A DNA stretch of 64,000 nt from Gallionellales bacterium GWA2_54_124 (GTDB taxonomy: Bacteria; Pseudomonadota; Gammaproteobacteria; Burkholderiales; Gallionellaceae), in contig MGWO01000002.1 in the NCBI GenBank assembly GCA_001801025.1, positions 62,001 to 126,000 of the forward strand, read 5' to 3'. Shown here piece by piece: positions 8,751-16,783 of the stretch. Position 1 is the stretch's first letter; the number at the start of each line of letters is the position of its first letter. The notes beneath the pieces were generated by a model. That model made no database searches, was not told where the DNA came from, and saw only the letters and a list, made by a program, of their open reading frames with translations. The position numbers and the translations under genes were made by a program.

Positions 8751-10568
8751 ATGAAAGCCTTTTACGAGTGGGAATCACCGTGGCGACCCAACATAGAAGC
8801 AAAGATGGCCGCATCCTGGGGGCTGGCAGCAACAGCAACCCTGGTTATCGGGAAATACATGCCGGTGCCACTCCCGTCAAAATTCAGTGCCATTGCCATG
8901 TCTGTATGCACGGCGATGGCTGTGTATCGTGGGACGCAGGCTTGGCATCGCTATGTTGATAAGACTCGCATGGGAAATTACGGCATGGAGTTCATCACCA
9001 TTCCTGAGTTGATGGAAAAGACAGCGTTGGCGACCAAGAAATCATCAGTGTGGCTTGGCACGGGTTTTGACTGGACGGATGTCGAAGCACAAAAGATGCA
9101 CGCGATGCTTGCCCAAGGCGTTGCTCAGACTATTGGCAAGATCACCAACGAGCATCACTTGAACGGTGAATACTGGATACACGGGCTGGATAAAGAGACT
9201 GATCGGTTTATGGAGGTAGCTAATCTGGTCGGACATACCTTGCTGGTCGGAACGACGCGGGTGGGTAAAACCAGAATGATGGAGCTACTGATTGGTCAGG
9301 CGATCATGCGTGGCGAAACTGTCATCATCATCGACCCGAAAGGGGATCATGCCTTGGCGGAAAATGCCAGGAAGATATGTGCGGCAATGGGATGCCCGGA
9401 GCGTTTCGTGTATTTCCATCCCGCCCACCCGGAGAAGTCCACGCCCATCGACCCGATGCGCAACTGGAATCGCCGAACTGAACTTGCCAGCCGGGTTGCT
9501 GTCCTGATTCCATCGGAAACGGGTGCAGATCCGTTTGCGGCGTTTGGCTGGAAAGTGCTGAACGACATTGTGAATGGGCTGGTAGCAACCGGTGAAAGTC
9601 CCAATCTGGTGCACTTGAAGCGTTACATAGAAGGTGGTGCGGACAACCTGCTGCTGAACACATTGCGTCATCATTTTATTGACAAGGTGGCGGATTGGGA
9701 ATCGCGCTCCAGCGGGTTTGTGAAAAAAAATCGTGACCGGATACTGGAAGCCTATATCGAATTCTACAAGCAGATCGTCATCCATGAAGCACAGTCATCA
9801 GACTTGGATGGCCTGATTTCCACCTTCGAGCACAATCGTGACCACTTCCAAAAGATGGTTGCATCGCTCATTCCGATTCTGTCCATGCTGACCTCCGATC
9901 CGCTGTCCGAGCTTTTGTCGCCCGAAGCAAAAATTGGCGATCAGAAACACGCGACCGACATGGCGAAGATCATCAATAACAACCAAGTGCTTTATCTCGG
10001 CCTCGACAGCTTGGCGGATGGCACGGTCGGCAGTGCCATCGGTTCAATCATGCTGGCCGACCTGACCGCCGTGGCCGGTGATCGCTATAACTACGGCATC
10101 AACTCAAACAAACCAGTTAATCTTTTCATCGACGAAGCCGCAGAGGTCATCAATCAACCCACCATTCAGTTGATGAACAAAGGGGGCGGAGCGCTGTTTC
10201 GAGTGACGATTGCAACGCAGACCTTCGCGGACTTTCCTGCGCGGCTCGGTGATGAGAACAAGGCGCGCCAGGTACTCGCCAACGTCAACAATCAAATCAT
10301 TTTGCGAGTAATCGACGCGGAGACGCAACAATACATCGCTGACAGCCTGCCCAAAATCAAAGCGAAGTCACTCAACCTGCGCTACGGTCACGGCGTTGAC
10401 GCGCATGTGCAAGATGAATACCAAGCCTCGTACCAGGAATCAGTTATCGAAGAGGAGGCTGAAATTTTTCCAGCGGCCATGCTGGGGCGTCTTCCGCCAC
10501 TGCACTTCATCGCAAAGATGTCTGGCGGGCGAATCATCAAAGGCAGAATTCCGATACTCAAGGATTAA
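8751..10568 (+). CDS. traD: Type IV secretion coupling protein TraD
   Basis: 605 aa, the size of SXT/R391-type TraD. Two N-terminal membrane helices (about 20-65) precede a hexameric ATPase domain with Walker A GTTRVGKT at 167-174, IIIDPKGD shortly after, and Walker B VNLFIDEAAEV with D461-E462. The TraG/TraD C-terminal motif region follows (TQTFADFPARLGDE). Coupling proteins recruit the relaxase-DNA complex to the transfer channel and drive DNA through it. The next gene is the DUF4400 protein that follows traD in SXT, which supports the assignment. Confidence 0.92.
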   Translation: MKAFYEWESPWRPNIEAKMAASWGLAATATLVIGKYMPVPLPSKFSAIAMSVCTAMAVYRGTQAWHRYVDKTRMGNYGMEFITIPELMEKTALATKKSSVWLGTGFDWTDVEAQKMHAMLAQGVAQTIGKITNEHHLNGEYWIHGLDKETDRFMEVANLVGHTLLVGTTRVGKTRMMELLIGQAIMRGETVIIIDPKGDHALAENARKICAAMGCPERFVYFHPAHPEKSTPIDPMRNWNRRTELASRVAVLIPSETGADPFAAFGWKVLNDIVNGLVATGESPNLVHLKRYIEGGADNLLLNTLRHHFIDKVADWESRSSGFVKKNRDRILEAYIEFYKQIVIHEAQSSDLDGLISTFEHNRDHFQKMVASLIPILSMLTSDPLSELLSPEAKIGDQKHATDMAKIINNNQVLYLGLDSLADGTVGSAIGSIMLADLTAVAGDRYNYGINSNKPVNLFIDEAAEVINQPTIQLMNKGGGALFRVTIATQTFADFPARLGDENKARQVLANVNNQIILRVIDAETQQYIADSLPKIKAKSLNLRYGHGVDAHVQDEYQASYQESVIEEEAEIFPAAMLGRLPPLHFIAKMSGGRIIKGRIPILKD

Positions 10569-10571
10569 GGC

Positions 10572-11171
10572 ATGGCAAGCAAAAAAGAAGAGGGCGGCTT
10601 TGGCACGTTACTGGCTGTCATTGCCATTGTGGCGGCACTGGGTACATGGATGGTAATTTCCCCAGGCTATCTTATGAAGGCGCTGACGGCGGAGCGCGAG
10701 TTCTCATCGCAGCTCGGCGGACATGCTGCTGACCAGTGGATATACAGCAAGATGCTTTCTACCAGCATTGGTCAGGTAAAGGGCATTGCATCCTCCATCA
10801 AGGAAACGCAAACCATGCCGACCATGCTAAAAAACTGGGCGCAAGAGCGCATTATTACCACGTGGTTGTGGGGTTCGCTGATTGTTTATCGTGCCAACAT
10901 GCTCGTTCTGTACTGGTTTATCCTGATGCCCTTCACGATTGCGGCGACCACAGACGGATTTTGGGTAAGGGAGATCAGCACCTTTCGTTTTTCCTCGCAG
11001 TCACCGATACGGCACAGGTTTGGTGTACTCATTTCCACAATGACACTTGTAAGCGTGTGCGTCTGGGTGGTATTGCCAATACCGATTCCTTCGGTCGTTG
11101 CACCTTTGGCGATTGTTGCCATTGGTTTTGCGACCTGGATGTGGCTGAGTAATATGCAGAAGCGGATTTAG
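10572..11171 (+). CDS. TraJ-like DUF4400 inner-membrane protein
   Basis: 199 aa, beginning 3 bp after traD. A helix at 13-33 (LLAVIAIVAALGTWMVISPGY), two more around MLVLYWFILMPFTIAATTDGFWVRE, and a final pair (GVLISTMTLVSVCVWVV; VVAPLAIVAIGFATWMW). The central FWVREISTFRFSSQSP and SPxxxHR segments are typical of DUF4400 proteins, called TraJ in SXT/R391 elements, which accompany TraD. Exact role is not established; it is thought to help the coupling protein. Confidence 0.8.
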   Translation: MASKKEEGGFGTLLAVIAIVAALGTWMVISPGYLMKALTAEREFSSQLGGHAADQWIYSKMLSTSIGQVKGIASSIKETQTMPTMLKNWAQERIITTWLWGSLIVYRANMLVLYWFILMPFTIAATTDGFWVREISTFRFSSQSPIRHRFGVLISTMTLVSVCVWVVLPIPIPSVVAPLAIVAIGFATWMWLSNMQKRI

Positions 11172-11177
11172 CTGAAG

Positions 11178-11684
11178 ATGCTCGCCTTTACTCATGTGGC
11201 TGCAGGCTGTGCATCTTCGTTGCTCGTAGCTGAATATATGCATGCGACACCCGTGCAAACCGTACTGATTATGGCTGGCGGAATCATTGGCAGCCACTTG
11301 CCTGACATCGACCACCCTAAAAGCGCGTTCGGAAGCCGCGTTCTTCCGCTCTCTATCCCGATCTCAACCGTGTTTGGTCATCGTGGTATTACGCATAGCC
11401 TGCTCGCTGTTGCGGGTATGTCGTGGTTGATCTGGTGGTCGCTGCATCATTTGCACTGGCATCAAGGCTATGCCGTGCCGGTGGTGGTAGGCGTTGCAAC
11501 GGGCTACTTGTCGCATCTTGCCGGGGATTGTCTAACCAACTCCGGTGTGCCACTGCTGTGGCCAAGCAAAAGACGCTTCGTGTCGCCGCTGAAGCTATGC
11601 ACGGGTGATCTGCGCGAGTACCTGTTGGCGTTTGCGATGTATGGGTGGGTGATTTTTGAGTGTACGAGGGTGTTTGCGCCATGA
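11178..11684 (+). CDS. YdjM-like membrane-bound metal-dependent hydrolase family protein
   Basis: 168 aa. The motifs HLPDIDHPKSAFG and FGHRGITHSLL, followed by GYLSHLAGDCLTNSGVPLLWP, define the YdjM/PF04307 family of small integral-membrane proteins with conserved His and Asp residues that look like a metal site. Activity is not known; E. coli YdjM is LexA-controlled and affects cell morphology. It overlaps the following gene as ATGA and stands in the same operon as traD. Confidence 0.82.
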   Translation: MLAFTHVAAGCASSLLVAEYMHATPVQTVLIMAGGIIGSHLPDIDHPKSAFGSRVLPLSIPISTVFGHRGITHSLLAVAGMSWLIWWSLHHLHWHQGYAVPVVVGVATGYLSHLAGDCLTNSGVPLLWPSKRRFVSPLKLCTGDLREYLLAFAMYGWVIFECTRVFAP

Positions 11685-12181
11685 TGGGTATTGCAAAACA
11701 ATTTGTCGCATTGCCAATCGTGGATCATCTGCTGATCGGAATCGTTTTGGTATTCGATCTTGTCGCAGCACCAAGGCTGGGGATGTGGGCGTACAGCCTG
11801 TTCTCCTTGCCTGGCACAGCGGCGCATGAATTTTGTCATTGGCTGGTTGCGCTGTTGTTAGGCGCGAAGCCCTCATTGTCAAACCTCATCCCAACCCGCG
11901 ACGGCAATGCCTGGCGGCTTGGCTCAGTCCGATCATCACCCAATCTCATCACCCTCATTCCAATTGCTTTGGCTCCATTCGCGTTGTTCCCGGTGGGCAT
12001 CTGGTATGCCGTTTTTGTCATGCACCCCGCAACAGAATGGTGGTATCTGGCTCATGTATGGATTAGCAGCACCATGCTGGCCGCAAGCCTGCCATCGAAA
12101 CAGGACTGGTTTGTTGCCATGCCCGCAATCGTTATCGCGCTCGTGTTGTTTTTTGCGCTGCGTGAATTAGGCCTCGTTTAG
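11681..12181 (+). CDS. Putative membrane metalloprotease-like protein with HExxH motif
   Basis: 166 aa from ATG 11681, which overlaps the preceding TGA; a second ATG follows at 11684. Four to five hydrophobic segments. The motif AHEFCHW gives H49-E50-x-x-H53 at the end of the second segment, as in membrane-embedded M50-type site-2 proteases, although the second metal ligand motif (LDG or NPxG) is not obvious. It could be an inactive or divergent relative. It belongs to the chain of coupled envelope genes after traD and is separated from the MBOAT gene by 3 bp. Confidence 0.5.
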   Translation: MMGIAKQFVALPIVDHLLIGIVLVFDLVAAPRLGMWAYSLFSLPGTAAHEFCHWLVALLLGAKPSLSNLIPTRDGNAWRLGSVRSSPNLITLIPIALAPFALFPVGIWYAVFVMHPATEWWYLAHVWISSTMLAASLPSKQDWFVAMPAIVIALVLFFALRELGLV

Positions 12182-12184
12182 CGA

Positions 12185-13618
12185 ATGCTCTTCAACTCGG
12201 CACTTTTTCTGTATGGCTTTTTGCCCTGTGCGCTACTGGCTTTCGTTATCGCGCACCAACGATACAGCGTGCGCGCGGCGCAATGGGTATTGCTGGTGAC
12301 ATCCTGCGTGTTTTATGGCGCATGGGACTGGCGTTACCTCGTCATGCTGTTGGTACTGTTGTCCATCAACTTCCATCTGGGCGGATTGCTGGCACGTCGT
12401 CCCTCTGTGGCTTGGCTGTTTGGTGGGATTGCCCTTAACCTGCTGGTGCTCGGTTATTTCAAGTATGCCGATTTTTTCATTGGCAATTTGAATACGGTGG
12501 CAGGGACGCAATACCCGCTGCTGCGGGTGATTCTGCCGCTCGGCATATCCTTTTTTATCTTCCAGAAGATTGCTTACTTGGTAGATTGCTACAAAGGGCT
12601 GGTGGCCGACCGTGATCCGTTGCGCTTCGCTATTTTCGTGATGTTTTTTCCGCAACTGATCGCCGGGCCGATTGTGCATCACGCCCAGATCATCCCTCAG
12701 TTGCAAAAAGATCGGCTGCTGCCCGATGCGGGCCGGGTGTCCGCCGGGTTGTTCCTGCTGGCAGTCGGCCTGTTCAAGAAGGTGGTGATTGCCGACTGGC
12801 TGGGTGAGTATGTGAACGAACCGTTTGCGCATGTCGCGGAGCTTCAAATCCTCGATGCCTGGACAGCGGCACTGGCTTACTCGCTCCAACTGTATTTCGA
12901 TTTTTCAGCTTATTCGGAAATGGCGATGGGGTTGGCCTTGCTGTTTGGCGTGGTGCTACCGGTCAACTTCAATTCGCCCTACAAAGCTGCCAGCATCGCG
13001 GAGTTCTGGCGGCGCTGGCACATCACGCTGGGGCGGTTTTTGCGTGATTATCTGTATATCCCGCTGGGTGGTAACAAGCACGGGCAGAGCAGGGCGGTCT
13101 TGGCGGCTTTGACGGTCATGGTGTTGGGCGGCCTGTGGCATGGTGCGGGCTGGACGTTCGTAGCTTGGGGCGCGATGCACGGCGTGTATTTGGCTATTCA
13201 TCGAGCATGGAAATGGAGTGGGCGATTCACGCTGGCACAACCGTTGGGCATGGTAATCACTTTTCTTGCGGTGCTGTTCGCGTGGGTGATGTTTCGCGCG
13301 GCATCGGTAGCCGACGCAATCACGGTCTGGAAAACCATGCTGGGTATGAACGGCGTTATGTTGCCATCCACTTATTTGGCATGGCTGGATGGAAGCGGCT
13401 TGAAGTTCCAACAATCGTCGTTTATCAATGGCATCGAGGTTTGGGGTATGGCGTGCCTGCTCGCGTTTGCGATGTATGCCAAAAACACTCACGAAGCACT
13501 CGCCATATTTACCAGTACCGCGCCAAGTCGCCGTTCCGCCTTCTACGTATCCGCGATGATTGTGGCGTGTGTTCTGGCTTTTGGTCGCCCCAACACGTTC
13601 CTGTATTTTCAGTTCTGA
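12185..13618 (+). CDS. MBOAT family membrane O-acyltransferase (AlgI/DltB-like)
   Basis: 477 aa, about eleven membrane segments. Hallmarks are YFKYADFF, LGISFFIFQKIAYLVDCYKG, FFPQLIAGPI, the SEFWRRWH-type segment (SIAEFWRRWHITLGRFLRDYLYIPLGG, shortened here to its known role) and the catalytic His in GGLWHGAGW (H319). AlgI and DltB move acetyl or alanyl groups across the inner membrane for O-modification of periplasmic polymers. The next gene, overlapping by one base, is an SGNH/AlgX-like protein, the usual partner that finishes the transfer. The acceptor is unknown. It is unusual to find such a pair inside a transfer operon. Confidence 0.9.
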   Translation: MLFNSALFLYGFLPCALLAFVIAHQRYSVRAAQWVLLVTSCVFYGAWDWRYLVMLLVLLSINFHLGGLLARRPSVAWLFGGIALNLLVLGYFKYADFFIGNLNTVAGTQYPLLRVILPLGISFFIFQKIAYLVDCYKGLVADRDPLRFAIFVMFFPQLIAGPIVHHAQIIPQLQKDRLLPDAGRVSAGLFLLAVGLFKKVVIADWLGEYVNEPFAHVAELQILDAWTAALAYSLQLYFDFSAYSEMAMGLALLFGVVLPVNFNSPYKAASIAEFWRRWHITLGRFLRDYLYIPLGGNKHGQSRAVLAALTVMVLGGLWHGAGWTFVAWGAMHGVYLAIHRAWKWSGRFTLAQPLGMVITFLAVLFAWVMFRAASVADAITVWKTMLGMNGVMLPSTYLAWLDGSGLKFQQSSFINGIEVWGMACLLAFAMYAKNTHEALAIFTSTAPSRRSAFYVSAMIVACVLAFGRPNTFLYFQF

Positions 13619-14616
13619 TGATGAGCAACCGCGCGTGGAATTGTTGGGTTTCCGCCGCCTTCCTGTTTGGCGGACTGGTCGTGGTGATATTCAACTACCT
13701 TGTCGATCCCTACGAGGTGTTTGGACACCATTATTTGCGCAGTGGCTACGCGGTAAACGAGCGATTCCGCAAAGTGAATCACCTGCTTCGCGGCGATGTA
13801 CAGAACGATTCGTACATCCTTGGTTCATCGGTTATGGGTGTTTTCGACCCGGACGTGGCCAGCCGAATCACCGGCCACTCGTTTTACAACCTGTCTTTCT
13901 TGGCCGGAACGCCAAAAGAGGCATTTGACACGCTGCGCGCGCTCAAGCGGCATGGCAAGCCGATCAAAGAGGTGTTGATTGGCATAGATTTTTACCAATT
14001 CTATGAGCGGCCGCGCATATTACCAACCAACCGTCCGCATCCCGTTGTGAGTGCTGAATCCTGGTTGTCATTTTACAGCTCCTATCTGTTTGCCTCAGGG
14101 CTGTGGCAAGGGTTGACGCGCATTGCACATCATCTACAGGGCCAACCTTCCATATTTTTTGATGTGGACGGTACGGGGATGTATCACTTGTACGAATACG
14201 ACCGCACTCGGGCATCCAACCCCGAACAATACAACCGCGATCATTTCCAGCCAAACGCATGGAACGGGGCGGATATCCGCTGGGTGGAGGAGCGTTTTGT
14301 CGAATTCGCGGAATTGTGTAAATGGCTGGATGAGAACCAGATCGAAGCAAAATTATTCATCCACCCGTTTTATCGGGATACGCTTGCGACTATCTCCGAG
14401 CAGTCCTACCTTGAATTCAAGGCTCGATTGTTGAAAATACGGCCAGATATTGTAGATTTCTCGGTGGCGCGAGATATTGCCCGGGACACGTCCTGGTACT
14501 ACGACAAGCGGCATTACCGGGCTGCGGTGGCGGATATGATTATGGCGGCTATGTTCCAGCGTGGGGATACATTCGTTGTACCCGGGAAGTCAGTGGTCCA
14601 GTCCCGCCGCCGGTAG
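13618..14616 (+). CDS. SGNH/AlgX-like acyltransferase partner, membrane-anchored
   Basis: 332 aa from ATG 13618 overlapping the MBOAT stop (TGATG); ATG 13621 is equally possible. An N-terminal anchor (VSAAFLFGGLVVVIFNYLV) is followed by an SGNH-type periplasmic domain: nucleophile motif LGSSVMG (G69-S70-S71), GIDFYQFYE, and a C-terminal dyad YYDKRHYR with D296 and H299. AlgJ/AlgX-type enzymes take an acetyl group from the MBOAT partner and pass it to a polysaccharide. Together the two genes probably acetylate an envelope or exported glycan. Confidence 0.75.
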   Translation: MMSNRAWNCWVSAAFLFGGLVVVIFNYLVDPYEVFGHHYLRSGYAVNERFRKVNHLLRGDVQNDSYILGSSVMGVFDPDVASRITGHSFYNLSFLAGTPKEAFDTLRALKRHGKPIKEVLIGIDFYQFYERPRILPTNRPHPVVSAESWLSFYSSYLFASGLWQGLTRIAHHLQGQPSIFFDVDGTGMYHLYEYDRTRASNPEQYNRDHFQPNAWNGADIRWVEERFVEFAELCKWLDENQIEAKLFIHPFYRDTLATISEQSYLEFKARLLKIRPDIVDFSVARDIARDTSWYYDKRHYRAAVADMIMAAMFQRGDTFVVPGKSVVQSRRR

Positions 14617-14708
14617 TGTGCAACATTGATATTGCACGATAACATCGGCAGTGTTTTGTGCGAAGACCAAGTGATTGATTTTGTGGACGGTGGATTCAAT
14701 TCGACTTA

Positions 14709-14951
14709 TCACATCGTCTTTTTTCCTGGTGCCACCTTCGGTATATGCCCAACCAACCGGCAGGTGATACCCTCAGTTTTTATGCCTTCCACAAACCGGG
14801 TGACATGGCAGGACATCACTTTTCCATTTGCGGTAAGTTGTTTCAGATGTAGATGTGCCACAGGTAGTGGAATACCTATCGCGTGAGCAATTTCCGTATC
14901 GAGACGTTCACCGTGCTTGGCCAGGTGTTGGATGATTTGATCTGTTGGCAT
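14709..14951 (-). CDS. Small winged-helix DNA-binding protein (FaeA/PapI-like)
   Basis: 80 aa from ATG 14951; a GTG at 14978 is an alternative start, and neither has a clear Shine-Dalgarno sequence. The sequence IIQHLAKHGERLDTEIAHAIGIPLPVAHLHLKQL is a compact winged helix: helix, turn, then LTANGKVMSCHVTRF as the wing. Such short regulators are common on plasmids and ICEs. It is 54 bp downstream of the HU gene on the same strand, with no target visible. Confidence 0.55.
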   Translation of the reverse strand: MPTDQIIQHLAKHGERLDTEIAHAIGIPLPVAHLHLKQLTANGKVMSCHVTRFVEGIKTEGITCRLVGHIPKVAPGKKTM

Positions 14952-15005
14952 AGTTGTAGTGTGCGACCACCAGGTCACTGGCGGTCGCTTTTGCAGTTGT
15001 AATTC

Positions 15006-15287
15006 TTATTTTGAACCGTTGACGGCAGCCTTCAGCGTTGCACCAGCCTTGAATGCGGCCTGCTTGGATGCCGCAATCTTCAGTTCAGCACCTGTGGCTG
15101 GATTGCGGCCGGTACGAGCAGCACGTTCACGTACCTCGAATGTCCCGAAGCCGACTAAGGCAATGTCCTCCCCTGCAGCTAAAGTTTCTGTCACTACGTC
15201 AATAAATGCAGCGATATTTCGTTCGGCTTCAGTCTTGGTGCTGCCGGTTTTTGTTGCCAGTGCGTCAATCAGTTCTTTGCGGTTCAT
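15006..15287 (-). CDS. HU-family DNA-binding protein
   Basis: 93 aa with the full HU fold: MNRKELIDALATKTG at the N-terminus, VTETLAAGEDIALVGFGTFEV in the beta saddle and GRNPATGAELKI in the DNA-binding arm. AGGAAT precedes the start. HU compacts and bends DNA. It faces away from the BREX operon across about 300 bp. A plasmid- or island-borne HU could act as a stealth or regulatory factor for the element. Confidence 0.92.
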   Translation of the reverse strand: MNRKELIDALATKTGSTKTEAERNIAAFIDVVTETLAAGEDIALVGFGTFEVRERAARTGRNPATGAELKIAASKQAAFKAGATLKAAVNGSK

Positions 15288-15592
15288 TTATTCATTCCTG
15301 TGGGTGTGGTTAAAAGCGATGTGGATTGTTGCGGATATTGGGCTGTGTGGCAAGTGGGGGGATGATGCACGCAGTCGAACTGCGAATGTTTTGTCGGGCT
15401 GAAATACGATTGATTCCGGTAAACTCATCGTTATCGCGACTCAAAATGTCGCATGTATGTGAAAGAATGCCGGCTTCAATTTTTGATCGTGCTCAACTTT
15501 GAATGTTCGACCTGCAAGCAAACCCTGATTGCCATCACATATAAGGTAAAATCAGCCGCAATGTATTTTTTGGATAATCCAGCTGTTTAACC
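15288..15592. other. Divergent intergenic region between HU and brxA
   Basis: About 305 bp without a supported gene. It should hold the HU promoter and the BREX promoter. I see no confident -35/-10 pair and no obvious long palindrome. The WYL-type regulator BrxR often found at this position is absent. Confidence 0.5.
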
Positions 15593-16186
15593 ATGCCCCG
15601 CTATAACGCCGAAATATCTGCTGGATCGCTTATGCTTGCTGAAAGTAGGCGGATTGCCGCGTTGTTGCTCACCCACCCATCTGATGCCGAATGGGATCAC
15701 GCCTTAAGGATTGAAAATATCCTGCAAAAAAACACGCCGGCAACCGCATTCAGGCAAGCGAAGCTGATTCGGAACCGTTTGGTTACGTTAGACGAGGAGG
15801 GCTGGAAGCTGATTGCCGAAGGGGATATGGAAGTATCGTCTCAGCTTTTATTGGCAGCTGCAATCAAGCACAGCTACTTGTTGGGGGATTTCTTGCGAGA
15901 CGTGTACGCCAGGCAACTCAGTCGGATGGAGCTGGCTCTGAATAGTCACTTGTGGGATGCGTTTTGGGTGGAGTGCGTGCATCGTGATGGCGACATTGAG
16001 CAATGGTCTGCATCCACCAGGAAAAAACTTTTTGAGGTCATCGTCAGAATATTGGTCGAGGCCAAATATCTCGACTCAAGCAGAAAAAAGAATATGACGC
16101 CGCCCAGTCTGCATCCGACGGTCATTTCTTTTCTAAAAAGGCATGGTGAATTTGATGTTATCGCTGCAATGAAAGTGTCCCGATGA
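15593..16186 (+). CDS. brxA: BREX protein BrxA
   Basis: 197 aa, a BrxA/DUF1819 protein. Recognisable segments are RYNAEISAGSLMLAESRRIA at the start, FRQAKLIRNRLVTL, KHSYLLGDFLRDVY and RHGEFDVIAAMKV at the end. BrxA is a small helical DNA-binding protein and the first gene of type I BREX loci; its exact task is not settled. It overlaps brxB as ATGA. Confidence 0.9.
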   Translation: MPRYNAEISAGSLMLAESRRIAALLLTHPSDAEWDHALRIENILQKNTPATAFRQAKLIRNRLVTLDEEGWKLIAEGDMEVSSQLLLAAAIKHSYLLGDFLRDVYARQLSRMELALNSHLWDAFWVECVHRDGDIEQWSASTRKKLFEVIVRILVEAKYLDSSRKKNMTPPSLHPTVISFLKRHGEFDVIAAMKVSR

Positions 16187-16758
16187 GCGTATTTGAAGAG
16201 CGTCTTAACCAAATCCTGCCGCGTCTTACCTCGAAAGAGCTGTTGAACAACGAAGGCCTTAGTAATGAAATCGGCTTCTGGGTATTCGATTACCCTCCTG
16301 AGTTCGAGCTGGAAATGCGTTCATTTCTGGCTGACGTCATCGAACCTGCACTTGCCAAACATCATCCGCCGATACGTTTTGCCACGGTCAATGTTTTTGA
16401 CCTGGCAATCGGTTTGCTGGAAGATCGCAAGCTGCTCGATAAGGCGCTGGATATGCAGCTGGCGCAAGGCGATGACAAAGCACTTGAATCGTTGCGGCGC
16501 GTCCTGAAAGAGGACAAGTTGGCAGAACGGCTCGTCTCTCAGATCGATGTCGATAATCAAGATCTGGTCATACTGACTGGCGTTGGATCTGCCTATCCCA
16601 TACTGCGCACGCACACTTTGTTATCAGCACTGCACCCGTTGATGAAAGACACGCCCTTGCTGATGCTGTATCCCGGCAAATATGACGGCTACTCGTTCCG
16701 TCTATTCAATAAACTATCCGAAGACCACTACTACCGCGCATTCCGCTTAGTGTCATGA
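16183..16758 (+). CDS. brxB: BREX protein BrxB
   Basis: 191 aa, DUF1788/BrxB. The segments NEIGFWVFDYPPEFELEMR, VNVFDLAIGLLEDRKLLD and the C-terminal YPGKYDGYSFRLFNKL (with YRAFRLV) are characteristic. BrxB is an essential but biochemically undefined member of type I BREX. Start ATG overlaps the brxA stop; brxC follows after 25 bp. Confidence 0.9.
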   Translation: MSVFEERLNQILPRLTSKELLNNEGLSNEIGFWVFDYPPEFELEMRSFLADVIEPALAKHHPPIRFATVNVFDLAIGLLEDRKLLDKALDMQLAQGDDKALESLRRVLKEDKLAERLVSQIDVDNQDLVILTGVGSAYPILRTHTLLSALHPLMKDTPLLMLYPGKYDGYSFRLFNKLSEDHYYRAFRLVS

Positions 16759-16783
16759 CGCGCATTGCAAATGGGCTAACTAT

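Noticed and set aside
12233..12889. A 218-codon minus-strand open frame inside the MBOAT gene
   Set aside because: Gln/His-rich, antisense to conserved membrane segments, no start signal.
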